Shown piece by piece: positions 7,371 through 15,264 of a DNA stretch of 34,135 nt. Position 1 is the first letter of the stretch, and each line of letters starts with the position of its first letter. The stretch spans positions 4,265-38,399 of the forward strand of contig JAJZDI010000021.1 of assembly GCA_021806045.1 (NCBI GenBank). The letters run 5' to 3'. The position numbers and the translations under genes are program-made. This DNA is from Actinomycetes bacterium (GTDB lineage: Bacteria; Actinomycetota; Acidimicrobiia; Acidimicrobiales; RAAP-2). Below the pieces are notes generated by a model. It searched no databases and was not told where the DNA came from. It saw nothing but the letters and a program-made list of their open reading frames with translations.

Positions 7371-9029
7371 TCAGCTGATCTGGCGTTCCCGGCCCGCCCA
7401 GTACGGGGTGCGCAGCTCGCGCTTCAAGATCTTGCCCGACGGGTTGCGGGGGAGGGATTCGACGAAGTCGACCGACGTCGGGCACTTGAAGTGCGCCAGG
7501 CGCTCCCGGCAGAAGTCGATGATGTCGGTGGCCAGGGCCTCGTCGCTGACGTCGGCCGCGGCCCGCACCACGAGCGCCTTCACCGTCTCGCCCCACCGGT
7601 CGTCCGGCACGCCGATCACGGCGGCGTCGACGACGTCGGGGTGTGCCAGCAGCACGTTCTCCACCTCGGCCGGGTACACGTTCTCCGCTCCGGTGACGAT
7701 CATGTCCTTGATGCGGTCGTGGAGGAAGAGGTAGCCGTCGGCGTCGACCCACCCGGCATCCCCGGTGCGGAACCACCCGTCCTCGGAGAGCACGGCGGCG
7801 GTCTCCTCCGGCCGGTTCCAGTAGCCGGCCATGTTCTGGGGCGAGCGGGTCCACACCTCGCCCACGCTCCCGATCGGCTGGTCGGCGCCGGTCTCGGGGT
7901 TCACGATCCGGAGCTGCACGTGGTCGAACGGCTTGCCGGCCGACCGGAGGAGGCGGGCACGGGGGCCGTCGGGATCGTGGTCCTCGGGGAGAAGGGACGT
8001 GATGGCGCCGGTGGTCTCGGTCAGCCCGTAGACCTGGGCGAAGTCACACTTCAGGGCCCGCATGGACCGGACCAGCACATCCTCGCTGATGGGGGAAGCG
8101 CCGTAGAAGATGGTGCGCAGTGACGACACGTCGGTCGTCGCCAGCTCGGGCACGCTGAGCATGAACAGGAGCAGGGCGGGCACGATGAACGTCTCGGTGA
8201 CGCGGTAGCGCTCGATGAGGCGGAGCGCCTCGACCGGGTCGGCGTCACGCAGGATCACGGCGTGGCCGCCATGGGAGATGCCGGCCAGCGCCCATCCTGC
8301 CCCGCCGATGTGGAACATCGGCATGGCGACCAGGCTCACCGTCTTGTCGTCCACGCTGAAGATGTGGTCCGCCTCGTCCAGGACGCTGCTCATGTTGCCG
8401 TTGGTCAGCATGACCCCCTTCGGCAGCCCGGTGGTCCCTGACGTGTACAGCTGCAGCACGATCTCGTCAGGCCCACCGTCGCGTCCGGGGTCCTCCGGAT
8501 CACCGGGTGCGAACTCATCCAGCCAGGTGTCGAACGCGTCGAGGGCCACCGACGTCCGCAGGTCGGCCGCCCCAGCGGCGATCTCGGTGGCTGCTTCGGC
8601 GTAGTCGGGCCCGTAGAAGAGGACGGGTGCGCCGGCGTCGTCCACGATGGCGGTCATCTCCGCCGGTGCCAGGCGCCAATTGACGGCGACGTTCACCGCG
8701 CCCATCAGTGCGCAGCCGAACAGCACCGAGAAGGACTCGATGCCGTTCCGGTCGAGGAAGGCCACCCGGTCGCCCGCCCCCACGCCGTGGGCGGCCAGGG
8801 CGGCGGCCACCCGCCTCGCCCGCCGGGCGCCCTCGGCCCAGGTCAGGGTGGTGTCGCCCTCGGTCACCATCGGCGCATCGGGCGTCGCCTCCGACCAGCG
8901 GCGGATGATCCCGGCCACGGTCAGGTGCGAACGCTCGGCGGCAGGGCGTCCATCTGAAGTGCTCCCGGCGGCGGCGTTCTCGGTCGCAGGGCTCTCGGCG
9001 GCTGTGCCACCGTCGGAGGATGTCGGCAC
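7371..9029 (-). CDS. Acyl-CoA synthetase (AMP-forming, fatty-acid--CoA ligase family)
   Basis: This 552-residue protein of the ANL adenylating superfamily activates a carboxylic acid, probably a fatty acid, with ATP and then loads it onto CoA. Visible motifs are the phosphate-binding loop LYTSGTTGLPKGV (about 195-207), YGLTETTGAI, and the hinge block GWFRTGDAGWVDADGYLFLHDRIKDM followed by GAENVYPAEVE. The C-terminal catalytic lysine is in PSGKILKREL (K533). The first 35 residues are low-complexity. The GTG start is supported by a purine-rich AGAGGAGAGAGGGG upstream. It is divergent from the ACT-domain gene. Substrate chain length cannot be read from sequence. Confidence 0.93.
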   Translation of the reverse strand: MPTSSDGGTAAESPATENAAAGSTSDGRPAAERSHLTVAGIIRRWSEATPDAPMVTEGDTTLTWAEGARRARRVAAALAAHGVGAGDRVAFLDRNGIESFSVLFGCALMGAVNVAVNWRLAPAEMTAIVDDAGAPVLFYGPDYAEAATEIAAGAADLRTSVALDAFDTWLDEFAPGDPEDPGRDGGPDEIVLQLYTSGTTGLPKGVMLTNGNMSSVLDEADHIFSVDDKTVSLVAMPMFHIGGAGWALAGISHGGHAVILRDADPVEALRLIERYRVTETFIVPALLLFMLSVPELATTDVSSLRTIFYGASPISEDVLVRSMRALKCDFAQVYGLTETTGAITSLLPEDHDPDGPRARLLRSAGKPFDHVQLRIVNPETGADQPIGSVGEVWTRSPQNMAGYWNRPEETAAVLSEDGWFRTGDAGWVDADGYLFLHDRIKDMIVTGAENVYPAEVENVLLAHPDVVDAAVIGVPDDRWGETVKALVVRAAADVSDEALATDIIDFCRERLAHFKCPTSVDFVESLPRNPSGKILKRELRTPYWAGRERQIS

Positions 9030-9116
9030 GGTCCCCTCTCTCCTCTGGGTTGTGCGCCGGGCAGACCCGACGTCCCAGTTCCGGCGTCACTGTACGCGTT
9101 CGCCTTCCCGGTGCGC

Positions 9117-9122
9117 TACAAC
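9117..9122 (+). promoter_or_regulatory. Putative -10 box (TACAAC) before a small ORF
   Basis: TACAAC ends six bases before an ATG at 9129, the same spacing as other candidate leaderless starts here. It could drive the ACT/def/MBL genes. Confidence 0.3.
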
Positions 9123-9128
9123 GGGGGG

Positions 9129-9290
9129 ATGGACGACGGCGTGTCAGCCCTTCCACTGATCCTCCACCCGCTCGGTACCCCCCTGAACAGGGACGCTGCC
9201 ACTGGATCGGCGGCCTGGGCATCGGGAAGGCGGCCATGGCCGGCTCCAGGTGGCCTGACCTCGGCCCTCCTACGGGGTCTGTCCCGATGA
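9129..9290 (+). CDS. Candidate 53-residue ORF coupled to the ACT-domain gene
   Basis: The ORF runs from an ATG six bases after a TACAAC box to a TGA that overlaps the ATG at 9287 (ATGA). It starts MDDGVSALPLILHPLGTPLN. Third-position G/C is about 70%, lower than the surrounding genes, and no family is recognised. It may be a leader ORF or chance. The overlap and spacing are the only support. Confidence 0.25.
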   Translation: MDDGVSALPLILHPLGTPLNRDAATGSAAWASGRRPWPAPGGLTSALLRGLSR

Positions 9291-9919
9291 GCCGGGTCGC
9301 GCTCACCGCGGTCGGAACCGACCAGCCCGGGATCGTCGCCGCCCTCACCGGCGTGCTGGTGGACGTGGGCTGCAACCTGGAGGACTCGACCATGAGCATC
9401 CTGGGGGGGCAGTTCGCCGTGCTCCTGGTCCTGGAGACGCCAGCCGGCGTCGATGCACCCGCGATCGAGGGTGCCCTGTCCCCGGTGGCGGAGCGCTTCG
9501 ACCTGGTGGTCACGGTGCGCCCGGCCCATGGTGGTCCGGCGGGGAGCGGGACGGGCGGCGGCGCAGGCGGCCAGGCGGCCGGGAGTGGCGCCGGATCGGG
9601 GGGCGGAACCGGAGGAGCCCCGGGAGCCGATGACGGCGCGGCCGGGGAGGGCACCACCTTCTCGTTCGCCATCCACGGCGCCGACCGGCCCGGGATCGTC
9701 CACGCGGCGACGACGGCCCTGGCCGACGCCGGGGGCAACGTCGTCGACCTCGGCACCCGGCTGGTGGGCTCCGCCGACGCCCCCACCTACGTGATGACCC
9801 TGGTGGCAGGGTTCCCGCCCGGCGCCGACGCCGAGGGAGCCGCCGCCGCCGTGACCGCGGCCGTCGGAGCCCTCGGTGTGCGCTGCGTGGCCCACCGGAT
9901 CGACATCGACGTCCTCTGA
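9287..9919 (+). CDS. Tandem ACT-domain protein, GcvR-like
   Basis: This 210-residue protein has two ACT domains. The first (about 3-78) begins RVALTAVGTDQPGIVAALTG and continues GCNLEDSTMSILGGQFAVLLV. The second (about 126-205) begins FSFAIHGADRPGIVHAATTAL and continues GGNVVDLGTRLVG. They are joined by a Gly/Ala/Ser-rich linker of about 45 residues. The (D)xPGIV turn in each is the usual amino-acid-binding site. The arrangement matches GcvR, the regulator of glycine cleavage in enterobacteria; in actinobacteria the role is not established, so this is a binding or regulatory protein of unknown ligand. An alternative ATG at 9236 has a good GGAAGG site and would add 17 residues. It is followed by a repeat array and def. 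Confidence 0.85.
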   Translation: MSRVALTAVGTDQPGIVAALTGVLVDVGCNLEDSTMSILGGQFAVLLVLETPAGVDAPAIEGALSPVAERFDLVVTVRPAHGGPAGSGTGGGAGGQAAGSGAGSGGGTGGAPGADDGAAGEGTTFSFAIHGADRPGIVHAATTALADAGGNVVDLGTRLVGSADAPTYVMTLVAGFPPGADAEGAAAAVTAAVGALGVRCVAHRIDIDVL

Positions 9920-9948
9920 ACCTGCCGGTTGCCCCGAGCCCACTGAAC

Positions 9949-10028
9949 CGCCGACCGACCTGACCGCCGACCGACCTGACCGCCGACCGACCTGACCGCC
10001 GACCGACCTGACCGCCGACCGACCTGAC
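9949..10028. repeat. 16-bp tandem repeat, five perfect copies, just before def
   Basis: CGCCGACCGACCTGAC is repeated five times without error and ends seven bases before the GTG of def. It occupies the place where a promoter or ribosome-binding site would be expected, and no Shine-Dalgarno sequence is present. Confidence 0.97.
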
Positions 10029-10035
10029 CCAGCCC

Positions 10036-10536
10036 GTGCCCGTCCGCCCCGTCGTCTCGCTGCCCGATCCCGTCCTCACCGCCCCCGCCCGCCCGGTCGG
10101 CGTGGTCGACGCAGCCGCCCGGGCGCTGGCCGCCGACCTGGTCGACACCATGCGTGTCTCGCCCGGGTGTGTCGGGCTGGCCGCCCCCCAGATCGGTGTC
10201 GGGCTGCGCGCCTTCTGCGTGGACGTCACCGGCCACCGCAAGGCCCGCTCGTGCCACGGGGCGTTCGTCCTCCTCGATCCCGAGCTGGTCGAGGCCGAGG
10301 ACCCGGAGATGGCCCGCGAGGGGTGCATGAGCGTCCCTGACCTCACCGGTGACGTGCGCCGGGCCACCCGGGTGGTGGTGACCGGTCTCGACCCCAGCGG
10401 GAAGCGGGTGACCTACGAGGCCGACGCGTTCGAGGCCCGGGCCATCCTCCATGAGCTCGACCACCTCGACGGCATGGTCTTCCTCGACCGGGTGGACGGT
10501 CCGCACGCCGTCTTCCCCCGTAAGGTGTACCGGTGA
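10036..10536 (+). CDS. def: Peptide deformylase
   Basis: Def removes the formyl group from the N-terminal methionine of new proteins in the cytoplasm, using a bound metal. All three family motifs are present in this 166-residue protein: GLAAPQIG (47-54), EGCMS (95-99, with metal ligand C97) and HELDH (139-143, two His ligands and catalytic Glu). Length is normal for the family. The stop overlaps the start of the MBL-fold gene (GTGA), implying translational coupling. The GTG start has no visible ribosome-binding site and sits directly downstream of a five-copy repeat. Confidence 0.96.
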   Translation: MPVRPVVSLPDPVLTAPARPVGVVDAAARALAADLVDTMRVSPGCVGLAAPQIGVGLRAFCVDVTGHRKARSCHGAFVLLDPELVEAEDPEMAREGCMSVPDLTGDVRRATRVVVTGLDPSGKRVTYEADAFEARAILHELDHLDGMVFLDRVDGPHAVFPRKVYR

Positions 10537-11378
10537 CCTCACCTGCGGGAACCCCGGACGCCGTCGGACCTCGTGACACGGACGGGCGTGGAGGAAGCGT
10601 GGGTCCGGATCCGGCCGGCGGTGGTGGCGGCGGGACCGGGGGCGGCGGCGATGGCGGCGGGGCCGGCGACGACCGCCTCTACTTCCGCCAGCTCCTGGCC
10701 GGCGTGGACTTCGCCCGATCGGACCCGGTGGCCCGGCAGATGGTCAACTTCGTCTACGCCATCGGGGACCGGGCGACCGGCGAGGTGCTGCTCGTCGATC
10801 CCGCCTATGCCGTCGACGAGCTGATCGATCTGGTCGCCGCTGACGGGATGACGGTGGCCGGCGTGCTCGCAACCCACTACCACCCGGACCACGTGGGTGG
10901 GGACATGATGGGATGGCAGATCGAGGGCATCACCCGCCTGCTCGAACGGGTCCAGGTTCCGGTGCACGTCCAGGCGGACGAGGTCCCCTGGGTGGAGCGG
11001 ACCACCTCCGTCGGCTCCGGGGACCTGGTGGCCCACGCCAGCGGTGACATCGTCCAGGTTGGAGCGGTGCCGGTGACCCTCGTCCACACCCCCGGCCACA
11101 CCCCGGGCAGCCAGTGCTTCCTCGTCGAGGGGCGCCTGGTGTCAGGTGACACCCTCTTCCTCGACGGGTGCGGCCGTACGGACCTGCCGGGGAGCGATCC
11201 CATGGCGATGTACGAGTCCCTGACGAAGCGCCTGGCATCCATCCCGGACGAGACCGTCCTCTTCCCGGGGCACCGCTACGCCGAGGATCCGTCCGAGCCG
11301 CTGGGGAGGACGCGCTCGCGCAATTACGTCTTCCGGTTGGCCACCCCCGAGCAGTGGATGGCCATGTTCGGCAGCTGA
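10533..11378 (+). CDS. MBL-fold metallo-hydrolase (glyoxalase II-like)
   Basis: This 281-residue product belongs to the metallo-beta-lactamase superfamily. It has the metal motif THYHPDHVGGD (HxHxDH), the second ligand region VTLVHTPGHTPGSQCFL, the bridging Asp in RLVSGDTLFLDGCGRTDLPG, and the last histidine in FPGHRYAEDP. The order and the GCGRTDL wording resemble hydroxyacylglutathione hydrolase and persulfide-dioxygenase relatives; the substrate is unknown. Residues about 18-46 are Gly-rich. The GTG start overlaps the def stop by four bases, and the stop codon is the first three bases of a tandem repeat. Confidence 0.9.
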   Translation: MTSPAGTPDAVGPRDTDGRGGSVGPDPAGGGGGGTGGGGDGGGAGDDRLYFRQLLAGVDFARSDPVARQMVNFVYAIGDRATGEVLLVDPAYAVDELIDLVAADGMTVAGVLATHYHPDHVGGDMMGWQIEGITRLLERVQVPVHVQADEVPWVERTTSVGSGDLVAHASGDIVQVGAVPVTLVHTPGHTPGSQCFLVEGRLVSGDTLFLDGCGRTDLPGSDPMAMYESLTKRLASIPDETVLFPGHRYAEDPSEPLGRTRSRNYVFRLATPEQWMAMFGS

Positions 11379-11525
11379 CGGCCGGCCTGGACCGGGCGGG
11401 TGACGGGCGGCCCGGACCGGGCGGGTGACGGGCGGCCCGGACCGGGCGGGTGACGGGCGGCCCGGACCGGGTACCTGACGGCCTGCCTGGACGGGGCAGC
11501 TGAGGGCCGACCTGGCCGGCCGGCC
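11376..11525. repeat. 25-bp tandem repeat beginning at the stop codon of the MBL gene
   Basis: Six units start at 11376, 11401, 11426, 11451, 11476 and 11501, and every unit begins with TGA. The first TGA is the gene's stop codon. Units 2-3 are identical, units 1 and 4 are close, and 5-6 are more diverged. Each core contains CCCGGACCGGG or a relative, a small self-complementary motif that could form hairpins and help termination. Confidence 0.95.
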
Positions 11526-11661
11526 CGGTTGACAGACAGCCAGGCTGCCCAGCCGCGGTGAGGGACCTGGTCGCCGCTGCCTTGTCAGGGCTCCTCGCTG
11601 TTCATCGCACGTGCTGCCGCCGCCGCCCGCCTCCGGGGCCTTCCCGCTCCCTCCGTCCTCC

Positions 11662-11667
11662 TAGGCT
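11662..11667 (+). promoter_or_regulatory. Putative -10 box for a leaderless flavoprotein transcript
   Basis: TAGGCT ends six bases before the ATG at 11674. No ribosome-binding site is visible. No good -35 box is seen. Confidence 0.4.
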
Positions 11668-11673
11668 CGGATC

Positions 11674-12930
11674 ATGGCCCCTCCGCACGTACTCACGGCG
11701 CCCTCCGATCCCATCCCTCCCGACGGCACCATCGTCGTCGTGGGCGCGTCGCTGGCCGGCCTGCGCGCCGCGGAGGAGCTCCGCCACGACCACCATGGCG
11801 GCCCGGTCATCGTTGTCGGTGACGAGGTCCACCCCCCCTACGACCGCCCGCCCCTCTCCAAGCAGCTCCTGGCCGGCACGTGGGACGTGGAACGTGTCCA
11901 CCACCACGCCCCCGACAAGCTCGACACGCTGGGGATCGAGTTCAGGTTGGGGCTCCGGGCGGACGGACTGGACGTGGGCGGCCGCCAGGTGCACCTGGCC
12001 GACGGCAGCTCGCTCGACTTCGACGGGCTGATCGTCGCCACCGGGGCCCGGGCCCGCCGGCTTCCGGGGACCGAGGACGTCGACGGTGTGTTCGTCCTGC
12101 GCACCCTGGACGACTGCCTCGCCCTGCGGTCCCGCCTGGACTCGTTCGGCGAGGATGCGCGGGTCGTGGTCATCGGAGCCGGCTTCATCGGCGCGGAAGT
12201 GGCCGCCACCTGCCATGGCCGTGGCGCGAAGGTGACCGTTGTCGAAGCGCTGGAGACGCCTCTGGCGAACGTCCTGGGGACAGAGATGGGTGCAGCGTGC
12301 GCCGGGCTCCACGGCGACAACGGCGTCGAGCTGCGGACCGGCATCGGGGTGGCGGGGATCGCCCCGGGTGCCGGCGATCCGGTGGAGGTGACGCTGGCCG
12401 ACGGGACCGTCCTCCCCGCCGACGTCGTCGTGGTCGGCATCGGCGTGGTCCCGGCCACGGACTGGCTGGATGGCTCGGAGCTCACCGTGTCGGACGGTGT
12501 CGTGTGCGACGGGTCCCTCTTCGCCGCGCCCGGGGTCGTCGCCGCCGGCGACATCGCCCGCTGGTGGCACCGGGGGCTCGGCCAGGAGCTCCGGATCGAG
12601 CACTGGACCAATGCCACCGAGTCGGGTCCGAGAGCAGCTCGGAACCTCCTGGTCGGATCGGCGGCCGCGGTGTCGTACGAGCCGGTGCCCTTCTTCTGGT
12701 CCGACCAGTACGGGGTGAAGATCCAGATGGTCGGGCGCCCAGAACCGGGCGACGAGGTGGTGGTGGTGGACGGCTCCGTCGAGGAGCGCCGGCTCGTCGC
12801 CCTCTACCGGCGGGGCGACCGCCTGAGCGCAGCCCTGGCGTTCAGCCGGCCCCGCCAGCTGATGGGCTACCGGCCGCTCGTCGAGGCGCAGGCGCCGTTC
12901 GACGAGGCGTTGGCCCTGGCGCGCTCCTGA
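11674..12930 (+). CDS. FAD/NAD-dependent ferredoxin reductase-like oxidoreductase
   Basis: This 418-residue flavoprotein resembles the reductases that pass electrons from NAD(P)H to ferredoxins of P450 and dioxygenase systems. It has the FAD-binding fold VVVGASLAGLRAAEELR (about 21-37) and the signature HPPYDRPPLSKQLLAG (53-68). A central NAD-binding fold follows near 165 (VVVIGAGFIGAEVAATCHG), with the acidic end of strand 2 in VTVVEAL. The second FAD site is GVVAAGDIARWW. The C-terminal reductase dimerisation domain is present (VSYEPVPFFWSDQYGVKIQMVG). No ferredoxin or oxygenase gene lies nearby, so the partner is unknown. Confidence 0.92.
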   Translation: MAPPHVLTAPSDPIPPDGTIVVVGASLAGLRAAEELRHDHHGGPVIVVGDEVHPPYDRPPLSKQLLAGTWDVERVHHHAPDKLDTLGIEFRLGLRADGLDVGGRQVHLADGSSLDFDGLIVATGARARRLPGTEDVDGVFVLRTLDDCLALRSRLDSFGEDARVVVIGAGFIGAEVAATCHGRGAKVTVVEALETPLANVLGTEMGAACAGLHGDNGVELRTGIGVAGIAPGAGDPVEVTLADGTVLPADVVVVGIGVVPATDWLDGSELTVSDGVVCDGSLFAAPGVVAAGDIARWWHRGLGQELRIEHWTNATESGPRAARNLLVGSAAAVSYEPVPFFWSDQYGVKIQMVGRPEPGDEVVVVDGSVEERRLVALYRRGDRLSAALAFSRPRQLMGYRPLVEAQAPFDEALALARS

Positions 12931-12932
12931 CG

Positions 12933-13027
12933 GGTGTTGGCCCCAGCGGGGGGTGTTGGCCCCAGCGGGGGGTGTTGGCCCCAGCGGGGGGTGTTGGCCT
13001 CAGCGGGGGGTGTTGGCCCTGGCGGGG
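12933..13027. repeat. 19-bp G-rich tandem repeat between convergent genes
   Basis: GGTGTTGGCCCCAGCGGGG is repeated five times (the last two copies vary). Degenerate GGGGGTGGCCTCA units follow up to about 13076. Each unit holds CCCCAGCGGGG, a short hairpin, and the plus strand has repeated runs of five or six G. It fills the gap between the convergent flavoprotein and transglutaminase genes. Confidence 0.93.
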
Positions 13028-13076
13028 GGGTGGCCTCAGAGGGGGTGGCCTCAGCGGGGGGGTCCTGACGGGGGGG

Positions 13077-15236
13077 TCAGGACGAAGCCCTGCCCGCCGC
13101 ATGGGCATTGCCGGCAGGGCGACGCCCACCGGATCCGTCGGGCAGTCGCAGCGCGGCCACATACCGGACGGTCTCGCTGATCTGGTCGGCACCCGGCTCG
13201 ACACCGCCGTACGCGGCCGCCTCCACCATCGCCGCAGCGGCGACGATCCGACCCCCCGTCGCGGGTTCCTCCCCGGGGTCAAGGGCTGCCAGCCGGCGGG
13301 CGTAGGCGACGAGCGTCTCCGCCGGCTGCCGGGGAACGCCAGCCCTGTCACCGGCGCGCTCCAGATCCCGGGCGATCCGTTCCCCCCACGTGGCCGGCCG
13401 GGCCGCCCGCCGGCGCCGCCAGACGATGGCGGCGACCCCCAGCAGCACGACGATGCCCACCGGTACCCACGGCACCCGGTGGGCGGTGACCGACAGGTCA
13501 TGGGCGATCACCGAACCCGGGGTGGGGTTGGCCAGGGGCACGTGGGCGGTCGGGTCGAAGTTCTGCCACCCGTAGCCGGGGAACCACACCTGCACCCACG
13601 CGTGGGCATCGCTGGCGTAGACGTCGTAGAGGTCGGTGATGGGGTTGAAGGTGCCGGGCACGTAGCCGGTGGCCTCGCGGGCGGGGATCCCGAGGGACCG
13701 CAGCATCACCACGGTGGCGGTGGAGATCTGCTCGCAGAAGCCGACCCGGTTGCCGAAGAGGAACTGCGTCACGGAATCCTGGCCGGGAGCGAGCGGCGGG
13801 ATGGAGGTCGAGTACTTCGTGTGGGCCCCGATCCATCCCTCGATGGCCTGGATGACGTCGTAGGCATGTGCGCCGGGGTCGCTGCCGGCACCGACGGACG
13901 CCGCCAGCTGGTGGGCGAGGGCGGCCACCCGCGGGTCGACGGCCGGCAGCTGCAGGAACCGGGCCTGCTGGTCGGTCGACAGGGGGACGGCCGGCAGGCC
14001 TGGCGGGAGGGATCCCGTCGGGGAGGCGGCCGATCGCAGCTCGGCCGGCGTGGCCCGGGTGTCGGAGGCCACCACCGTGTAGATGGTGCCCTTGCCCATG
14101 GCCACGCTGGACACGATCGTCCCGTCGCCGGTGAGGAGGAGGTGGGAGGTGGGCAGGTAGACGCGGTCGGCCACGCCCGAGTGGAAGATGAGGTTCGGCC
14201 CGCTCTCGGCCAGGTAGAAGGTCTCGATGTCCTGGGCGTTGGCCGACAGGGGGGCCAGCTGGTCCGGGGGAGTGGGCACGTTGAAGGGGGAGCCGCCGGT
14301 CAGGGTGTGTGTCCGGGGGACGCTCGGTCCCGCCGACTGGCTCCACGACTGGCCGTTCCACGTGTCGTAGGTCTGGCCGACCCAGTAGCCGGGACGGTCG
14401 GCCCGCACCCGGAGCACCACCCGGTTGGAGAGCGTCCCCCGGATGCCGGTGTCGAGGGACCGGGCGAACCCCAGGTAGCCGCCCACCCTGGTCGGGCCGG
14501 TGACAGGTGCGGCGTGGGCTGGCAGCGATCCCGAGGAGCCGTCGGTGAGGTTGTTCGGGCTGGTGACGGGGGAGTCCCCGGCGGCGGAGGACGGGAACGC
14601 CAGATTGGCAGAGACGTGGGGAGGGGGCACCACGGCGATGAACACGACGGCGACGACGACCACCACGGCGCCGGCCATCCCCAGGCTGCGCCACGGCACG
14701 CCGCGGGTGCCCGACATCGACTGCCACATGGCCACCATGGCGGCGATGCTGGCGACGGCCCAGATGACGACGTAGCCGGCCAGCCGGAGGTCGACCGACT
14801 GGGCGGCGGCCACCGCCATCAGCGCCGCCGATCCGGCCACCGTGTAGGTCACGTCCTTGCGGGCGGGCACGTCGAAGGCGTGGGTGGTCAGCACCCAGGC
14901 GAACAGCACGGCCAGGGGTGCCTCGACGGTGGCGATGTCGCCCGGTGTGGCCGTATGGCCGGCGGTGACGAGGAACCACGTGAATCCGCCGATGACGCAC
15001 ACGGCCAGGATCGGCTTGATCCCGAACCAGGGGGCCTCCCGGCGGCGGTACGAGTAGAGGTTGCCGGCGACGGTGGCGACGGCGGCGATGCCGGCCACGG
15101 GGACGGACAGCTCGCCCTCGACCAGGCAGGCGGCGAGGGCGGTGACGACGCAGGCCACCGATGCCACCCGGAACGGGATCGAGTGCTCGGGCGGACCGGG
15201 GCGGTTGGCCTCGACGACCCGTTGCCACACCGTCAT
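13077..15236 (-). CDS. TgpA-like membrane transglutaminase-domain protein
   Basis: This 719-residue protein has an N-terminal bundle of several hydrophobic segments (residues about 18-205). A large extracytoplasmic part contains a transglutaminase core, and one more TM segment lies near the C-terminus (WVPVGIVVLLGVAAIVW) with a short cytoplasmic tail. The catalytic triad is visible: C501 in VGFCEQ, H545 in DAHAW, D561 in NFDPT. The architecture matches the DUF3488/TgpA family, membrane proteins with an external papain-like or transglutaminase activity of unknown substrate. It is the last gene of a moxR-DUF58-tgpA operon, a widely conserved order, 28 bp after the DUF58 gene. Confidence 0.93.
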   Translation of the reverse strand: MTVWQRVVEANRPGPPEHSIPFRVASVACVVTALAACLVEGELSVPVAGIAAVATVAGNLYSYRRREAPWFGIKPILAVCVIGGFTWFLVTAGHTATPGDIATVEAPLAVLFAWVLTTHAFDVPARKDVTYTVAGSAALMAVAAAQSVDLRLAGYVVIWAVASIAAMVAMWQSMSGTRGVPWRSLGMAGAVVVVVAVVFIAVVPPPHVSANLAFPSSAAGDSPVTSPNNLTDGSSGSLPAHAAPVTGPTRVGGYLGFARSLDTGIRGTLSNRVVLRVRADRPGYWVGQTYDTWNGQSWSQSAGPSVPRTHTLTGGSPFNVPTPPDQLAPLSANAQDIETFYLAESGPNLIFHSGVADRVYLPTSHLLLTGDGTIVSSVAMGKGTIYTVVASDTRATPAELRSAASPTGSLPPGLPAVPLSTDQQARFLQLPAVDPRVAALAHQLAASVGAGSDPGAHAYDVIQAIEGWIGAHTKYSTSIPPLAPGQDSVTQFLFGNRVGFCEQISTATVVMLRSLGIPAREATGYVPGTFNPITDLYDVYASDAHAWVQVWFPGYGWQNFDPTAHVPLANPTPGSVIAHDLSVTAHRVPWVPVGIVVLLGVAAIVWRRRRAARPATWGERIARDLERAGDRAGVPRQPAETLVAYARRLAALDPGEEPATGGRIVAAAAMVEAAAYGGVEPGADQISETVRYVAALRLPDGSGGRRPAGNAHAAGRASS

Positions 15237-15264
15237 CGGGCGCCGCCGTCCGGGGAGGGGCGCC

